Shown here piece by piece: positions 18,770 through 27,997 of a stretch of 64,000 bases of DNA. Origin of the DNA: Modicisalibacter radicis (GTDB taxonomy: Bacteria > Pseudomonadota > Gammaproteobacteria > Pseudomonadales > Halomonadaceae); NCBI RefSeq assembly GCF_900961225.1, contig NZ_CAAHFN010000033.1, positions 62,001 through 126,000 of the forward strand, given 5' to 3'. The notes under the pieces were generated by a model that saw only the letters and a program-made list of their open reading frames with translations, did no database searches and was not told the DNA's origin. Positions within the stretch are counted from its first letter, which is position 1; each line of letters begins with the position of its first letter. Both the position numbers and the translations under genes were made by a program.

Positions 18770-19735
18770 TCAACAGCGCGGGCTGGCGAACGCCATCACT
18801 TCCTCGACGCGGGCCTTGCCCAGCGCCAGTTGAAGCAGCCGGTCGATGCCCAGCGCCACGCCGCTACCCGCCGGCATGCCGGCCTCGAGCGCGGCGAGCA
18901 ATCGCGCGTCGACATCCACTTCGGGCTTGCCCAGTTCGCGCCGCCGGGCGTTGTCCGCGGCGAAGCGTCGCGCCTGCTCGGCGGCGTCGGTGAGCTCGTC
19001 GTAACCGTTGGCCAGTTCGAGGCCGGCCACGTAGAGCTCGAAGCGCGCCGCGACGCGTTCGCCTTCACTGTCGCGATGATGGCGTGCCAGTGCCGCCTGG
19101 CTGGCCGGGTAATCGATCACCACGTCGATCCCCTCGCGGCCCAGCGTCGGCTCGATCACCAGGCCCATCAACAGGTCGAGGCAGCCGTCGCGGTCAGCAT
19201 CGTTCATGTCCAGCCCGCCGTGCTCGCCGGCCAGCCGGCGCAGCGATTCGAGCGGCGTGGTGAACGGGTCGACCTGCAGTTGCTCGCGAAACAGTTCGCG
19301 ATAACGGCGCAGCCGACGAGGCCCGGCCTCGGGCAGCAACTCGCGCACCAGCGCCACGCTCTCGTCGATCAGCTCGGCCAGCGCCAAGCCCGGGCGGTAC
19401 CACTCGAGCATGGTGAATTCGAGATTGTGGCGCGGGCCCACTTCGCCGTCGCGAAAGCAGCGCGCCAGCTGGAAGATCGGCCCGCTGCCCGCCGCCAGCA
19501 GGCGCTTCATGGCAAACTCCGGCGAGGTCTGCAGCCACAACCGCTCGTGCCCGGCGCCGGTGGTCGCGGTCAACGACAGCGCAGCGAGATGCACGTCGGT
19601 GCTGCCGCCGTGGCCGAGCACCGGCGTTTCCACCTCCAGCACTTCACGCGTGGCAAAGAACGCCCGCACCCGCGCAAGCAGCCGCGCCCGCGCCCGCAGC
19701 GTCTCGATACGCGCCGAAGGTTGCCAGTCATCCAT
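18770..19735 (-). CDS. epmA: Elongation factor P--(R)-beta-lysine ligase EpmA
   Basis: Class II lysyl-tRNA-synthetase paralogue without the anticodon-binding domain; it ligates (R)-beta-lysine to Lys34 of EF-P. Motif 1 is around VETPVLGHGGSTDVHL, motif 2 is FQLARCFRDGEVGPRHNLEF, and motif 3 is GSGVALGIDRLLQLAL near the C-terminus. The start at 19735 (MDDWQPSARI) gives 321 aa, the family norm. An upstream in-frame ATG at 19765 would read through a strong hairpin and is rejected. Lies directly downstream of efp on the same strand, with a heptamer array and a hairpin between them, and near epmB. Confidence 0.95.
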   Translation of the reverse strand: MDDWQPSARIETLRARARLLARVRAFFATREVLEVETPVLGHGGSTDVHLAALSLTATTGAGHERLWLQTSPEFAMKRLLAAGSGPIFQLARCFRDGEVGPRHNLEFTMLEWYRPGLALAELIDESVALVRELLPEAGPRRLRRYRELFREQLQVDPFTTPLESLRRLAGEHGGLDMNDADRDGCLDLLMGLVIEPTLGREGIDVVIDYPASQAALARHHRDSEGERVAARFELYVAGLELANGYDELTDAAEQARRFAADNARRRELGKPEVDVDARLLAALEAGMPAGSGVALGIDRLLQLALGKARVEEVMAFASPRC

Positions 19736-19757
19736 CGATACAGTCTCCAGAACGGCA

Positions 19758-19781
19758 AAGGCCACGCCTTGGCGTGGCCTT
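19758..19781 (-). terminator. Hairpin between efp and epmA, possible attenuating terminator
   Basis: Perfect 11-bp inverted repeat (AAGGCCACGCC / GGCGTGGCCTT) with a 2-base centre, just upstream of the epmA start. On the minus strand it is followed only by a short TTT, so termination would be partial. It could set the efp:epmA expression ratio. Confidence 0.5.
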
Positions 19782-19785
19782 CAAA

Positions 19786-19918
19786 GCCGCGAGCCGCGAG
19801 CCGCGAAAACCAGCATCAGTCACATGCTGAAAGTTCGCAAACTCGTAGCTCGTAGCTCGTAGCTCGTAGCTCGTAGCCCGTAGCCCGTAGCCCGTAGCCC
19901 GTAGCTCGTAGCCCGAGA
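19786..19918. repeat. Heptamer arrays B between efp and epmA
   Basis: Two arrays. At 19786-19806 there are three copies of GCCGCGA. At 19842-19918 there are eleven units: five CTCGTAG, four CCCGTAG, one CTCGTAG and one degenerate CCCGAGA, ending three bases before the efp stop. A small inverted repeat (CAGCAT/ATGCTG, 19811-19828) lies between them. Longest heptamer run in the window. Confidence 0.85.
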
Positions 19919-19921
19919 TAA

Positions 19922-20488
19922 TCAGGCGCGAGAGACGTACTCGCCGGAGCGCGTGTCGACCTTCAGCACCTCGCCCTCGTTGATGAACAGCGGCACCCGC
20001 ACTACCGCGCCCGAGGAGAGCTTCGCCGGCTTGGAGCCGCCCTGGGCGGTATCGCCCTTGACGCCGGGGTCGGTCTCGGTGACCGCCAGCTCGATGAAGT
20101 TGGGCGGGGTCACGCTGATCGGGTTGTCGTTCCACAGCGTCACGGTGTAGGCCACCTGCTCCTTGAGCCACTTCTCGGTGTCGCCCAGGCCGCGCTTGTC
20201 GACCGCGTACTGCTCGAACGAGCCGTCGGTCTTCATGAAGTGCCACATCTCGCCGTCGTTGTAGAGGTACTCCATGTCCAGGTCGAGCACGTCGGCGGCT
20301 TCCAGTGAATCCCCGGACTTGAAGGTACGCTCCCAGACGCGGCCGGTGATCAGGTTGCGCAGCTTGACCCGGCTGAACGCCTGGCCCTTGCCCGGCTTGA
20401 CCAGTTCGTTCTCGACGATCGAGCAGGGGTCGCCGTCCAGCATCACCTTCAGACCGCCCTTGAATTCGTTGGTAGAATAGCTCGCCAT
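19922..20488 (-). CDS. efp: Elongation factor P
   Basis: Relieves ribosome stalling at polyproline motifs. 188 aa with the three-domain layout: a KOW-like domain I carrying the modified loop KPGKGQA, whose Lys34 is the beta-lysylation site, then OB domains II and III ending in [12 protein letters not shown]. Starts [17 protein letters not shown] with a normal ribosome site. epmA lies downstream on the same strand and epmB is divergent, so target, ligase and aminomutase are adjacent. epmC, the hydroxylase, was not seen. The loop and neighbours both say this is the beta-lysine-modified EF-P class. Confidence 0.97.
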   Translation of the reverse strand: MASYSTNEFKGGLKVMLDGDPCSIVENELVKPGKGQAFSRVKLRNLITGRVWERTFKSGDSLEAADVLDLDMEYLYNDGEMWHFMKTDGSFEQYAVDKRGLGDTEKWLKEQVAYTVTLWNDNPISVTPPNFIELAVTETDPGVKGDTAQGGSKPAKLSSGAVVRVPLFINEGEVLKVDTRSGEYVSRA

Positions 20489-20594
20489 GATTCCTCGCTG
20501 ATGGTCTCGGCGTGGTCCGGGCTCCGGCCTGCCACGCGCATGTACGAAACGGCGAAGCGCCCCCGCGGGCCTTCGCTTCCTTGAATGGTGGCAA

Positions 20595-21635
20595 ATGATA
20601 ACCCGAAGCCCGAACCTTTTGCAGCGCGCAAGCCGACCCGGCGATGACCTGGTCGCCGTCGAACGCAGCTGGCAGGCGCAGTTGCGCGGCGTGGTCCGCG
20701 ACCCGCGCGAGCTGCTCGCTCGGCTGGACCTGGACGAAAGCTGGCTGCCCGGCGCGCGGGCCGGCCATGCACTGTTCGAGGTGCGTGTCCCCGAGGCCTA
20801 CCTGGCGCGCATGCGTCCCGGCGATCCGCACGACCCGCTGCTGCGTCAGGTATTGCCGCTGGACGCCGAGCGCGACGCCGTCGCCGGCTTCGTCGACGAC
20901 CCGCTGGAAGAGGCCGCGCATACCCCGCGGCGCGGGCTGATCCACAAGTACGCCCGGCGCGTGCTGCTGATCGGCAGCCCGAGTTGCGCGATCAACTGCC
21001 GCTACTGCTTCCGCCGTCATTTTCCCTACGGCGAGAATTCGCCGTCCCGCGAGCAGTGGCAGGAGACGCTCGGCTACCTGCGCGACGATCCGACGATCAA
21101 CGAGGCGATCCTCTCCGGCGGCGACCCGCTGGTCTCCAGCGACAGGCGCCTGGCCTGGCTGTGCGAGCGACTCGCGGAAATTCCGCACCTGACCCGGCTG
21201 CGCATCCACACCCGCCTGCCGGTGGTGATTCCCGAGCGGGTCGATGATTCGCTGCTCGGCTGGCTCGCCGCGACCCGCCTGCAGACGGTGATGGTGCTGC
21301 ACATCAACCATCCCCGCGAGATCGACGCTGCGCTCGGCGCCGCCTGCGCCCGGCTCAAGGCCGCCGGGGTGACGCTGCTCAACCAGAGCGTGCTGCTGCG
21401 CGGCGTCAACGACGACGCGGCCACGCTGGCCGAGCTGTCGGAGGCCCTGTTCGCCGTCGGCGTGCTGCCCTACTACCTGCACGTGCTCGACCCGGTGGCC
21501 GGCGCGGCACATTTCGACGTGCCCGACGGCGAGGCACGCGAACTGCATGCCGCGCTGCGCGAGCGCGTCGCCGGCTTTCTGTTGCCGCGCCTGGTACGCG
21601 AAGTCCCCGGCGAGACCAGCAAGACCCCGTTGTAG
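20595..21635 (+). CDS. epmB: EF-P beta-lysylation protein EpmB (lysine 2,3-aminomutase)
   Basis: Radical SAM, PLP-dependent enzyme that converts (S)-alpha-lysine to (R)-beta-lysine for EF-P. The radical SAM cysteines are in [15 protein letters not shown] (about residue 131 onwards; CxxxCxxC). ILSGGDPL follows, and [14 protein letters not shown] is the substrate region. The C-terminal [15 protein letters not shown] contains the family PLP-related segment. 346 aa. Divergent from efp with about 100 bases between starts, so both promoters lie in 20489-20594. Confidence 0.95.
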   Translation: MITRSPNLLQRASRPGDDLVAVERSWQAQLRGVVRDPRELLARLDLDESWLPGARAGHALFEVRVPEAYLARMRPGDPHDPLLRQVLPLDAERDAVAGFVDDPLEEAAHTPRRGLIHKYARRVLLIGSPSCAINCRYCFRRHFPYGENSPSREQWQETLGYLRDDPTINEAILSGGDPLVSSDRRLAWLCERLAEIPHLTRLRIHTRLPVVIPERVDDSLLGWLAATRLQTVMVLHINHPREIDAALGAACARLKAAGVTLLNQSVLLRGVNDDAATLAELSEALFAVGVLPYYLHVLDPVAGAAHFDVPDGEARELHAALRERVAGFLLPRLVREVPGETSKTPL

Positions 21636-21652
21636 CCCCGCGAGCCGGGGCT
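21634..21652. terminator. Hairpin between convergent epmB and TIGR02647 genes
   Basis: Arms AGCCCCG and CGGGGCT with a 5-base loop, beginning at the epmB stop codon. No T-tract follows in either direction, so it may act only as a transcript-end stabiliser. Confidence 0.4.
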
Positions 21653-21665
21653 GGCCGTGCGCCCG

Positions 21666-21917
21666 CTAGCCTGTGGTCACCGCCGGCGTGGCCATGATCG
21701 TCAGCAGGCGCTGCGCCTGCTCGGCGGCGTCATGCCCCAGCCCGGTCAGGTAGCCGCCATCGGCGTGGGTCACCAGGCCCCGTTCGAACAGCCGCTGCGC
21801 CGCGGCCACGCGCTGGGCATCCGCCGTGGAGTGCACCTTGAGGCCCTCCTGGGTGGTATCGAGGTTGTAGAGGCAGAGCAGGTTGAGCTCTTCGAACATC
21901 TCGGGGGTGAAGGACAT
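21666..21917 (-). CDS. TIGR02647 family small conserved protein
   Basis: 83 aa when started at 21917 (MSFTPEMFEELNLLCLYNL), where an AGGT-type ribosome site lies 6-9 bases upstream; a start at 21947 would only add a Thr run. The sequence matches the uncharacterised TIGR02647 family of gammaproteobacteria: STTQEGLKVH-type segment, AAAQRLFERGLVT and DGGYLTGLG. It has a winged-helix-like alternation of helices, but no DNA-binding function is established. Monocistronic, convergent with epmB. Confidence 0.75.
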   Translation of the reverse strand: MSFTPEMFEELNLLCLYNLDTTQEGLKVHSTADAQRVAAAQRLFERGLVTHADGGYLTGLGHDAAEQAQRLLTIMATPAVTTG

Positions 21918-22077
21918 GGGCACCTCGGTCGTCGTCGTTGTCGTCAAATCCGTCGCCGTTCAACCACCTGCTCACTGTAGGCCAGGATGGTGCGCCATGA
22001 GCGGACGCCTGACGAAAGGATAATGATGCCTTTCAGCCACGGGTGATGCCAATTGTGAAACGCGCTCTAAGTCACCG

Positions 22078-22476
22078 TCACGGCTCCTCGCCCAGCTCGC
22101 CATGCCGCCAGAGCGTCACCAGCGAGCCCGGCGCCCGGGTCTCGTCGACGATCAGCGTCCAGCGCGGAGGTAGCGTGTCATCCGCGCCACCGCCGGCCGC
22201 CTCGCCCGGCTCGTCGATCGCCAGCCGAAAGACCCGCCGGTCGGCGCCGCTCGGCTGACCCTCGGCTTGCGTTCGCGAGGCCTCCACCGCCCCGCCTTCC
22301 AGCACCTCGCCAAGCAGCCGCTCCAGCCAGCGCCGCTGGCCCGGCGTGCACTTGTCGCCCTCGATGCAGCGCGGCGCCGCCAGGCCGGGAAAGTGGGCCA
22401 GCCCCCCTTCGCGGCGAATCGTCAGGCGGCTGCCGGGCCCCAGTCGCGGCCGGTGCGGGTCGTCCACACGGCTCAT
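22078..22476 (-). CDS. Emfourin-like inhibitor of M4 metalloprotease
   Basis: 132 aa, translationally coupled to the M4 protease: its ATG overlaps the protease stop as ATGA (22473-22476). N-terminal RLTIRREGGLAHFPGLAAPR fits emfourin (M4in), the protein inhibitor encoded next to protealysin-like proteases in Serratia and other bacteria. The second half has RVFRLAIDEPG and RWTLIVDETRAPG, alternating strands as in the family. No signal peptide, so it would act in the cytoplasm to keep the protease silent. The call rests on position plus partial sequence likeness. Confidence 0.7.
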   Translation of the reverse strand: MSRVDDPHRPRLGPGSRLTIRREGGLAHFPGLAAPRCIEGDKCTPGQRRWLERLLGEVLEGGAVEASRTQAEGQPSGADRRVFRLAIDEPGEAAGGGADDTLPPRWTLIVDETRAPGSLVTLWRHGELGEEP

Positions 22477-23525
22477 GGCATGACGCCGACGGCCCGCCAG
22501 GCATCGCGGACCGCCTGCTCCTCGCGACTCTGGCGGCCATGGCGGCGGTCGGCATTGTCGACGGTCAGGGCGGCGAAGCCGGCGAAATCGATGTCCGGGC
22601 TCAGCCGGGGATCGCGCAGCGTCGCGTACCAGACCCGCCCGGCCACTTCCCAGGCGTAACCGTCCAGCGCCTGGGCGGCGAGGTAGAAGGCGCGATTGGG
22701 AATCCCCGAGTTGATGTGCACGCCGCCGTTATCGGCCTGGGTGACGACGAACTGATCCATGTGCCCCGGCTGGGGATCGCGGCCCAGCACCGGGTCGTCG
22801 AAGGCGCTGCCCGGCTCGGCCATCGAACGCAGCGCCCGCCCCTGGACCGCCTCGGTGAGCAGTTCGGCGCCGATCAGCCAGTCGGCCTGCGCGGCCCGCT
22901 CGCCGCGGTGGAACTGCTTGACCAGGCTGCCGAAGACGTCGGACAGCGATTCGTTGAGCGCCCCGGACTGGCCGGCGTAGACCAGCCCGCTCTCGCGCTC
23001 GGTGACACCGTGGGCCAGCTCGTGGGCGACCACGTCGATGGCGACGGTGAAGCGCCGGAAGAGCTCGCCATCGCCGTCGCCGAAGACCATCTGGGTGCCG
23101 TTCCAGAAGGCGTTGTCGTAGTCCTGGCCGAAGTGCACCGTGCCGATCAGCGGCATGCCCTCGGCATCGATGGAATGGCGCTCGAAGACCTCCCAGAAGA
23201 AGCGGTAGGTCGCGCCCAGCCAGCGATAGGCCTCCTCGACCGCGGGGTCGTCGATGCCCGGCTGGCCCTCCTCGCGCACCAGCCGACCGGGCAGGGTCTC
23301 GCGGTGCTCGGCAGTGTAAATGTAGCGGGCCGGCCGGCCCGGCGCCGAGGCCGCCGGCAGTCGCTCCGCCGCCTGCGGGCCGCGCAGGGCGCGAAAGCTG
23401 TGGTCGTGGGTCAGCGTCGCCTCGGCGCAGCGACGCTGACGCGGGCTGCCGTGTTCGCGCAGCCGTTCGAGAATGTAGGGGGGCGTGAAGCCCGGACGCG
23501 AAAGCGTGTCGTCGGGTCGAGCCAT
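22473..23525 (-). CDS. Protealysin-like M4 metalloprotease
   Basis: Zinc metalloprotease of the thermolysin family. The zinc motif HELAH is at residues 168-172 and the third ligand is in GALNESLSDVFG (E192). The substrate-side motif DNGGVHINSGIPNRAFY is intact. The N-terminus has no signal peptide but a short propeptide with the TPPYIL motif (about 14-19), the hallmark of protealysin-like proteases. 350 aa, as expected for that group. Followed by its probable inhibitor in the same operon. Start MARPDDTL at 23525 has a GGAGG-type site upstream. Confidence 0.9.
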   Translation of the reverse strand: MARPDDTLSRPGFTPPYILERLREHGSPRQRRCAEATLTHDHSFRALRGPQAAERLPAASAPGRPARYIYTAEHRETLPGRLVREEGQPGIDDPAVEEAYRWLGATYRFFWEVFERHSIDAEGMPLIGTVHFGQDYDNAFWNGTQMVFGDGDGELFRRFTVAIDVVAHELAHGVTERESGLVYAGQSGALNESLSDVFGSLVKQFHRGERAAQADWLIGAELLTEAVQGRALRSMAEPGSAFDDPVLGRDPQPGHMDQFVVTQADNGGVHINSGIPNRAFYLAAQALDGYAWEVAGRVWYATLRDPRLSPDIDFAGFAALTVDNADRRHGRQSREEQAVRDAWRAVGVMP

Positions 23526-23636
23526 GCGTCACCTCCTTCGGGCGTACGACGATAAGCGTGCCTGTCCCCTCCAGTGTGGCTCAAGGCAGGGCTCGCATCC
23601 CACCCCTGGCGACAACCTCGCCGTGGCCCCGGCGGT

Positions 23637-24629
23637 TCAGTCCCACTTCGCCCGCGCCGGCTCGTCCAGCGCGAAGGCCAGCGCGCGGCGGGTTGCCGGC
23701 CACATCACGCTACCGTGGTCTTCGCCCTCGAACAGCACGAAACGCGTCTGCCACCGCGGCGCGAGCGATTGCAGCCGCTCGGCCATCGTCCGCGCATTGT
23801 CGACCATGGCATTGGCGCGACGCCGCTCGCCGCGCACCGTGCCCTGCTCCCCGGGGCGCGGCGTCTGCTCGCGGCCGCCGACGCCGATCAGCACCCGTGG
23901 AGCCGTCACGCCGGGAGCCCCATCGATCGGCCGTTCGGGCAACTGCGTGAGCAGGTAGTCCTCGTTCCACCACAGCGAGGGGCTGATGGCGATGTAACGG
24001 TCGAAGCTTTCCGGCCGGGTGAGCAGCACATGCAGGGCGAACAGCCCACCGTAGGAGTGGCCGAACAGCGCTTCACGCTCATGGTCGACCGTGAAGCGCT
24101 CGTCGATCAGCGGCTTGAGCCGCCGTTCGATGAAGGCCAGGAAACGCGCCGCCCCGCCCTGCGGACCATCGCCGGGGCCACCGCTGGCCGCGAGGCCGGG
24201 CGCCGGCGGCGTGTAATCCTCGGTACGCCGGCGCAGATCGAAGCGCGGCGTATCGGGGTAGCCGATGGCGACGATCAGCAGCGGACTGCCGGCATCGAAG
24301 GGCCCGTGCCGACTCAGCGTCTCGCGCGCGCTCTGGACCAGCGCGAAACGCGCATTGCCGTCGAGCACGTAGAGTACCGGGTAACCCTCCGCGGGCGGCG
24401 CGGCTTCGGGCACGCCGACCTGGATCAGGTAGTCGCCGCCGGTCTCGGGGGAATGCAGCGTGAACTGCTGGCTGCCGGGCAGTGTCACCCCGGGCAGATC
24501 CGCACTGTGGGCCATGGCCGATACCAGACAGAGCATGAACAGGAATGCGACGCCGAGGCCGCCCGGGCCCCGGCGAACGCCGGCGCGCCACGCCGGAGCG
24601 TGGCGCGAATCGCGGTACTCAGAAGTCAT
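23637..24629 (-). CDS. Secreted alpha/beta hydrolase, probable ferri-siderophore esterase
   Basis: 330 aa. An N-terminal hydrophobic segment (about residues 25-42, GLGVAFLFMLCLVSAMAHS) looks like a signal peptide or anchor, so the enzyme is periplasmic. The nucleophile elbow is FGHSYGGLFAL (about residues 190-200), and the catalytic His is likely in EGEDHGSVMW. The fold matches the IroE/Fes-like esterase D family. Its 5' end overlaps the 3' end of a TonB-dependent receptor, so it probably hydrolyses an imported ester-type siderophore to release iron. Confidence 0.8.
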   Translation of the reverse strand: MTSEYRDSRHAPAWRAGVRRGPGGLGVAFLFMLCLVSAMAHSADLPGVTLPGSQQFTLHSPETGGDYLIQVGVPEAAPPAEGYPVLYVLDGNARFALVQSARETLSRHGPFDAGSPLLIVAIGYPDTPRFDLRRRTEDYTPPAPGLAASGGPGDGPQGGAARFLAFIERRLKPLIDERFTVDHEREALFGHSYGGLFALHVLLTRPESFDRYIAISPSLWWNEDYLLTQLPERPIDGAPGVTAPRVLIGVGGREQTPRPGEQGTVRGERRRANAMVDNARTMAERLQSLAPRWQTRFVLFEGEDHGSVMWPATRRALAFALDEPARAKWD

Positions 24630-26775
24630 AGCGCAGCGAGGCGACGACGTTGGACGGCGCGCCCACCATGTTGAAGGTGTTCACCCCGCCGACCCGATTG
24701 TAGTACTCCCGGTCGAAGAGGTTGTTGAAGTTGAGCTGGCCGCTGACATGCGAGGTGAAGTCGTAGCCGAGCATCGCATCGACCACGGCGTAGCCCGGCG
24801 CCTCGACCCCGTTCGACGAGCTGAAATCGCTCATCGCGGTCACCCCGCCACCGACATGCAGCCCGTCCAGCATGCCACCGCTGAAGCCGTACTGCGTCCA
24901 GAGATTGACGATGTTGCTGGGCATCAGCAGGAAGACACCGTCGTCACGATCGGTGGACGCCGCCTGGATTTCGGTGTCGATGTAGGTGTAGCCGGCGATG
25001 ACGTCCCACTGCGGCGTCAGCGCTCCGGTCAGTTCCAGCTCGGCGCCCTGGATGCGCATCTTGCCCACCGCCACGACATAGTCGGCGCCGGTGTCGTCGG
25101 GCGTCGCCGCGCGGTTCTCGTCGTAGAGGCGGAAGGCGCTGAGCCGTGCATTCAGGTCGCCGCCGAAGTAGCTGCCCTTGATCCCGACCTCGTACTGGTC
25201 GCCCTCGCGCGGTTCGAGCAGATCGCCGCTGGCATCGTATTCGGTCTGGGGCTTGAAGACCTGTGAATAGCTGGCATAGAGCGAGTGGTCGGGACCAAGG
25301 TCATAGACCAGACCGGCATAGGGCGTCAGCCTGGTGTCGTTGCGGCTCTGGCTGTCGTCGGCCACCCGGTCCGCATAGTCGACGTCGTAGTGGCTCAGCC
25401 GCCCGCCGGCGATCAGCGCCAGCGACTGCACCGGGCGCAAGGTCAGCTTGGAGTAGACGCCGGCCTCCTCGAGTGTGGTATCGCCGTGGCTGTAACCGCC
25501 GCCGCTGGCCCGCGCCGCGCCGAGGATATCGACGTAGGCGAGATCGTTGAGTTCATCGAGGGTCACGCGCCCGCCGGCCACACTGCGCGAGCGCCCCGAC
25601 TCGATGTCCGTCTCGTAACGCTTGTAGTCGCTGCCGACGACGAACTCGCTGACCTGGCCGAACGCTGAAAATGGCTGGCTGTAGCTGGCATCCAGCGACA
25701 GCGCCTGCTGGTCGACGCGGCTGCCGATGCCCGCCACCGTCAGCGTGTCGTCGGCCGCCAGGGCGCTGCCGCCGAAGGCGTAATTGTAGGCGGCGTTGCG
25801 GTCGGAGTAGCGTGCCGCGATGCGCCCGTAGCCGCCTCCCGCGAAGCGGTGGGTCAGTTCGGCGATCCAGTCGTTGGACTGGCTTTCGAAAGCGTTCCAG
25901 TCGGCGCCATAGAAGGCCGAACGGCGCCCGTAGAGCAGCTCGCCGTCGCTGTCCACCGGCTGGCCGTTGTTGACCGCGATGGACTTGGTGTTGCGAATGA
26001 AGGCCAGCCCCAGGGTGGTCGCTTCGTCGAGATCGACGTCCACGGCGGCGTAGATGTCGTTCTGCTCGTTATCGTTGTGGTCGACGAACTGCGCGTGCTC
26101 GGTGTGGTCGATCACCAGGCGGCCGCGAATGCGTCCCTCGGCGTCGATCGGCCCCGACAGGTCGGCCTGCGTTGCGCGTTGGTCGATGCTGCCCACGCTG
26201 CCGCTGACGTGCCCCTGGAACGTAGTGGTGGGACGCTTGCGGACGAGGTTGACGATGCCACCCATCTCGCTGGTGCTGTTGAACAGACCCGACGGCCCGC
26301 GCATGATCTCCACGCGGTCGAAGGCGACCAGCGACGGTACCGAGCCGTTGATGCTGGTCATCGGCGCCGGCAGACCGTCGATGTTGAATTCGTCGTATTC
26401 ATAGCCGCGAGCGTAGATCGACGAGCGTCCGTTGTCGTTGCTGAGCACCCGCATCCCCGGGGTGCGCCGACCCAGCTCGTCGAGGGTCGTGAAGTTCTGA
26501 TCCTCGATGGCGTCGCGGGTCACCACGCTTATCGACTGCGGAATGTCGCGCAACGCCGCCGGCGTCTTGGTACCCACGGTGGCGGCATCCACGGTATAGC
26601 CCCGGGTCACCTCCGAGGGCAGCATCTCGTAGAGCCGGTTGCCCTCGACGGTAATGGTCTCCAGGCGCCCGGCGTCCTGTTCCTGTTGAGCGAGCGCCTG
26701 GCCCGCGCCCAAGACGGTGGCCAGGCCACCGGCGGCCGTCACCGCCCAGCCGATGATGCGTTTGTCTGTCGTCAT
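24619..26775 (-). CDS. TonB-dependent siderophore receptor
   Basis: 718 aa outer-membrane receptor. The signal peptide ends near residue 29 (GAGQALA-QQ). A TonB-box-like ETITVEG is followed by the plug domain (about 50-165: AALRDIPQSISVVTRDAI, GMRVLSNDNG, IMRGPSGLF, NLVRKRPT), then a 22-strand barrel ending in Phe (ASLRYDF). The plug pattern is that of ferrisiderophore receptors (FhuE/FpvA-like). Start at 26775 (MTTDKRIIGW) has GGGGA six bases upstream. Overlaps the esterase gene downstream and is divergent from an AraC regulator. Confidence 0.92.
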   Translation of the reverse strand: MTTDKRIIGWAVTAAGGLATVLGAGQALAQQEQDAGRLETITVEGNRLYEMLPSEVTRGYTVDAATVGTKTPAALRDIPQSISVVTRDAIEDQNFTTLDELGRRTPGMRVLSNDNGRSSIYARGYEYDEFNIDGLPAPMTSINGSVPSLVAFDRVEIMRGPSGLFNSTSEMGGIVNLVRKRPTTTFQGHVSGSVGSIDQRATQADLSGPIDAEGRIRGRLVIDHTEHAQFVDHNDNEQNDIYAAVDVDLDEATTLGLAFIRNTKSIAVNNGQPVDSDGELLYGRRSAFYGADWNAFESQSNDWIAELTHRFAGGGYGRIAARYSDRNAAYNYAFGGSALAADDTLTVAGIGSRVDQQALSLDASYSQPFSAFGQVSEFVVGSDYKRYETDIESGRSRSVAGGRVTLDELNDLAYVDILGAARASGGGYSHGDTTLEEAGVYSKLTLRPVQSLALIAGGRLSHYDVDYADRVADDSQSRNDTRLTPYAGLVYDLGPDHSLYASYSQVFKPQTEYDASGDLLEPREGDQYEVGIKGSYFGGDLNARLSAFRLYDENRAATPDDTGADYVVAVGKMRIQGAELELTGALTPQWDVIAGYTYIDTEIQAASTDRDDGVFLLMPSNIVNLWTQYGFSGGMLDGLHVGGGVTAMSDFSSSNGVEAPGYAVVDAMLGYDFTSHVSGQLNFNNLFDREYYNRVGGVNTFNMVGAPSNVVASLRYDF

Positions 26776-26974
26776 GTCGTTCCCCGTCATGATCCACCCG
26801 GATGCGTGCTTCGAGCGGATGCGCTTTCGCAACGCCAATGAGAATATATTGCAATTGAAATACAGGGCTCGCATTATTCCAGCTGACGCGGGACCTCGCC
26901 TTTGCGCAGAGGTCGGATCGCTTTGCAAACGCGGCCTTTCATCGGCCGTGAGAGACAGGGAGGAACGTTTGGCC

Positions 26975-27997
26975 ATGACCGGTGTCATGACGCGCCCCGC
27001 CGGCAGCGAGTCGGGCGCCCCCTGTATCGACGCGCGGGGATTGCGCGAGCTGTCGGCGCCGCTGGTCAACCGCCAGAACCTCGAGGCCGCGACGTGGAAC
27101 CGTAGCGCCCCGCTGCTCGAGGGGCGCATGCACATAAGCGAGGTCCAGCCCGGGATGTGGCTGCGCCTCGCCGATGTCCGCGACCGCTACGACCTGGTCA
27201 GCAGCGCCGAACTGCCGGCGGGGATCAAGATCGCGCTGGTAATCGCCGGGGAAGCGCGGGTGCGCTTCGGCCACCATGCGGTGACCCTGGGCCCCCAGGC
27301 GCCTGCGCCGACGCCGACCAGCGGCGTGGTGGTCGCATTGCCGCGCCCCGAACGCTTCGTCCGCCAGGGGCGCGCCGGGGGCCATGAGCGCACGCTGACC
27401 TTGAGCCTGACGCCGGCCTGGCTGGCCCGGCACGGCTACGCGAGCGACGAGACATCGCCAACGACCGCAGAGACGACACTGACCCGCTGGGCCCCCTCGG
27501 CGGCGCTGCTCGCCCTGGTCATGCAGCTCTTCGAGCACCCATGGCGGGAACGGGCGAGTCGCGCCGACCATCTACGGCTCACCGGTTGTGCGCTGACCCT
27601 GGCCGGGGAAGCCCTGGCGGCGGCCGGGCTCGATGGCGGCCCGGCAAGCCACGCCGCCGTTGCGGGCGACCGGCGCTTGCAGCACCTGGGGGCGTTGCTC
27701 GCTAGCGGTCAGGCGCTGAGCCTGTCCCAGGCCGAGCTGGCGCAGCGGCTGGGGATGAGCCTGAGCAGTCTGCAGCGACGCTTCCGGGCCCACCACGGCG
27801 AGGCCCTGGGACGCTACCTGCGCAGAAAGCGCCTGGAAGCCGCACGTCAGGCGCTGCTGCACGAGGGGATCGGCGTCGAGGCCGCCGCGGCGCGGGCCGG
27901 GTATACCAGCGCCGCCAACTTCGCCACCGCCTTCAAGCGCGAATTCGGCCTGCGCCCCAGTGCCTGCCAAGCCCGTCACGCGCTCGCTCGCGACTAG
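26975..27997 (+). CDS. AraC-family regulator (PchR-like), likely of the siderophore receptor
   Basis: About 340 aa. The C-terminal AraC double helix-turn-helix (about 245-335) shows AELAQRLGMSLSSLQRRFRA and AAAARAGYTSAANFATAFKREFG. The N-terminal half resembles PchR-type sensors of ferrisiderophores. ATG at 26975 (MTGVMTRPAG) is used; a TTG at 26969 sits closer (5 bases) to the strong GGGAGG at 26958-26963 and may be the true start. Divergent from the TonB receptor, the usual layout for AraC activators of receptor genes. Confidence 0.85.
   Translation: MTGVMTRPAGSESGAPCIDARGLRELSAPLVNRQNLEAATWNRSAPLLEGRMHISEVQPGMWLRLADVRDRYDLVSSAELPAGIKIALVIAGEARVRFGHHAVTLGPQAPAPTPTSGVVVALPRPERFVRQGRAGGHERTLTLSLTPAWLARHGYASDETSPTTAETTLTRWAPSAALLALVMQLFEHPWRERASRADHLRLTGCALTLAGEALAAAGLDGGPASHAAVAGDRRLQHLGALLASGQALSLSQAELAQRLGMSLSSLQRRFRAHHGEALGRYLRRKRLEAARQALLHEGIGVEAAAARAGYTSAANFATAFKREFGLRPSACQARHALARD

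Noticed and set aside
19842..19918. CRISPR array
   Set aside because: The units are seven bases, contiguous and without spacers; no cas genes are near.
26839..26853. Fur box upstream of the TonB receptor
   Set aside because: TGAGAAT-A-TATTGCA fits one half of the 7-1-7 consensus well but the other half poorly, so it is not strong enough to list as a site even though iron control is likely.
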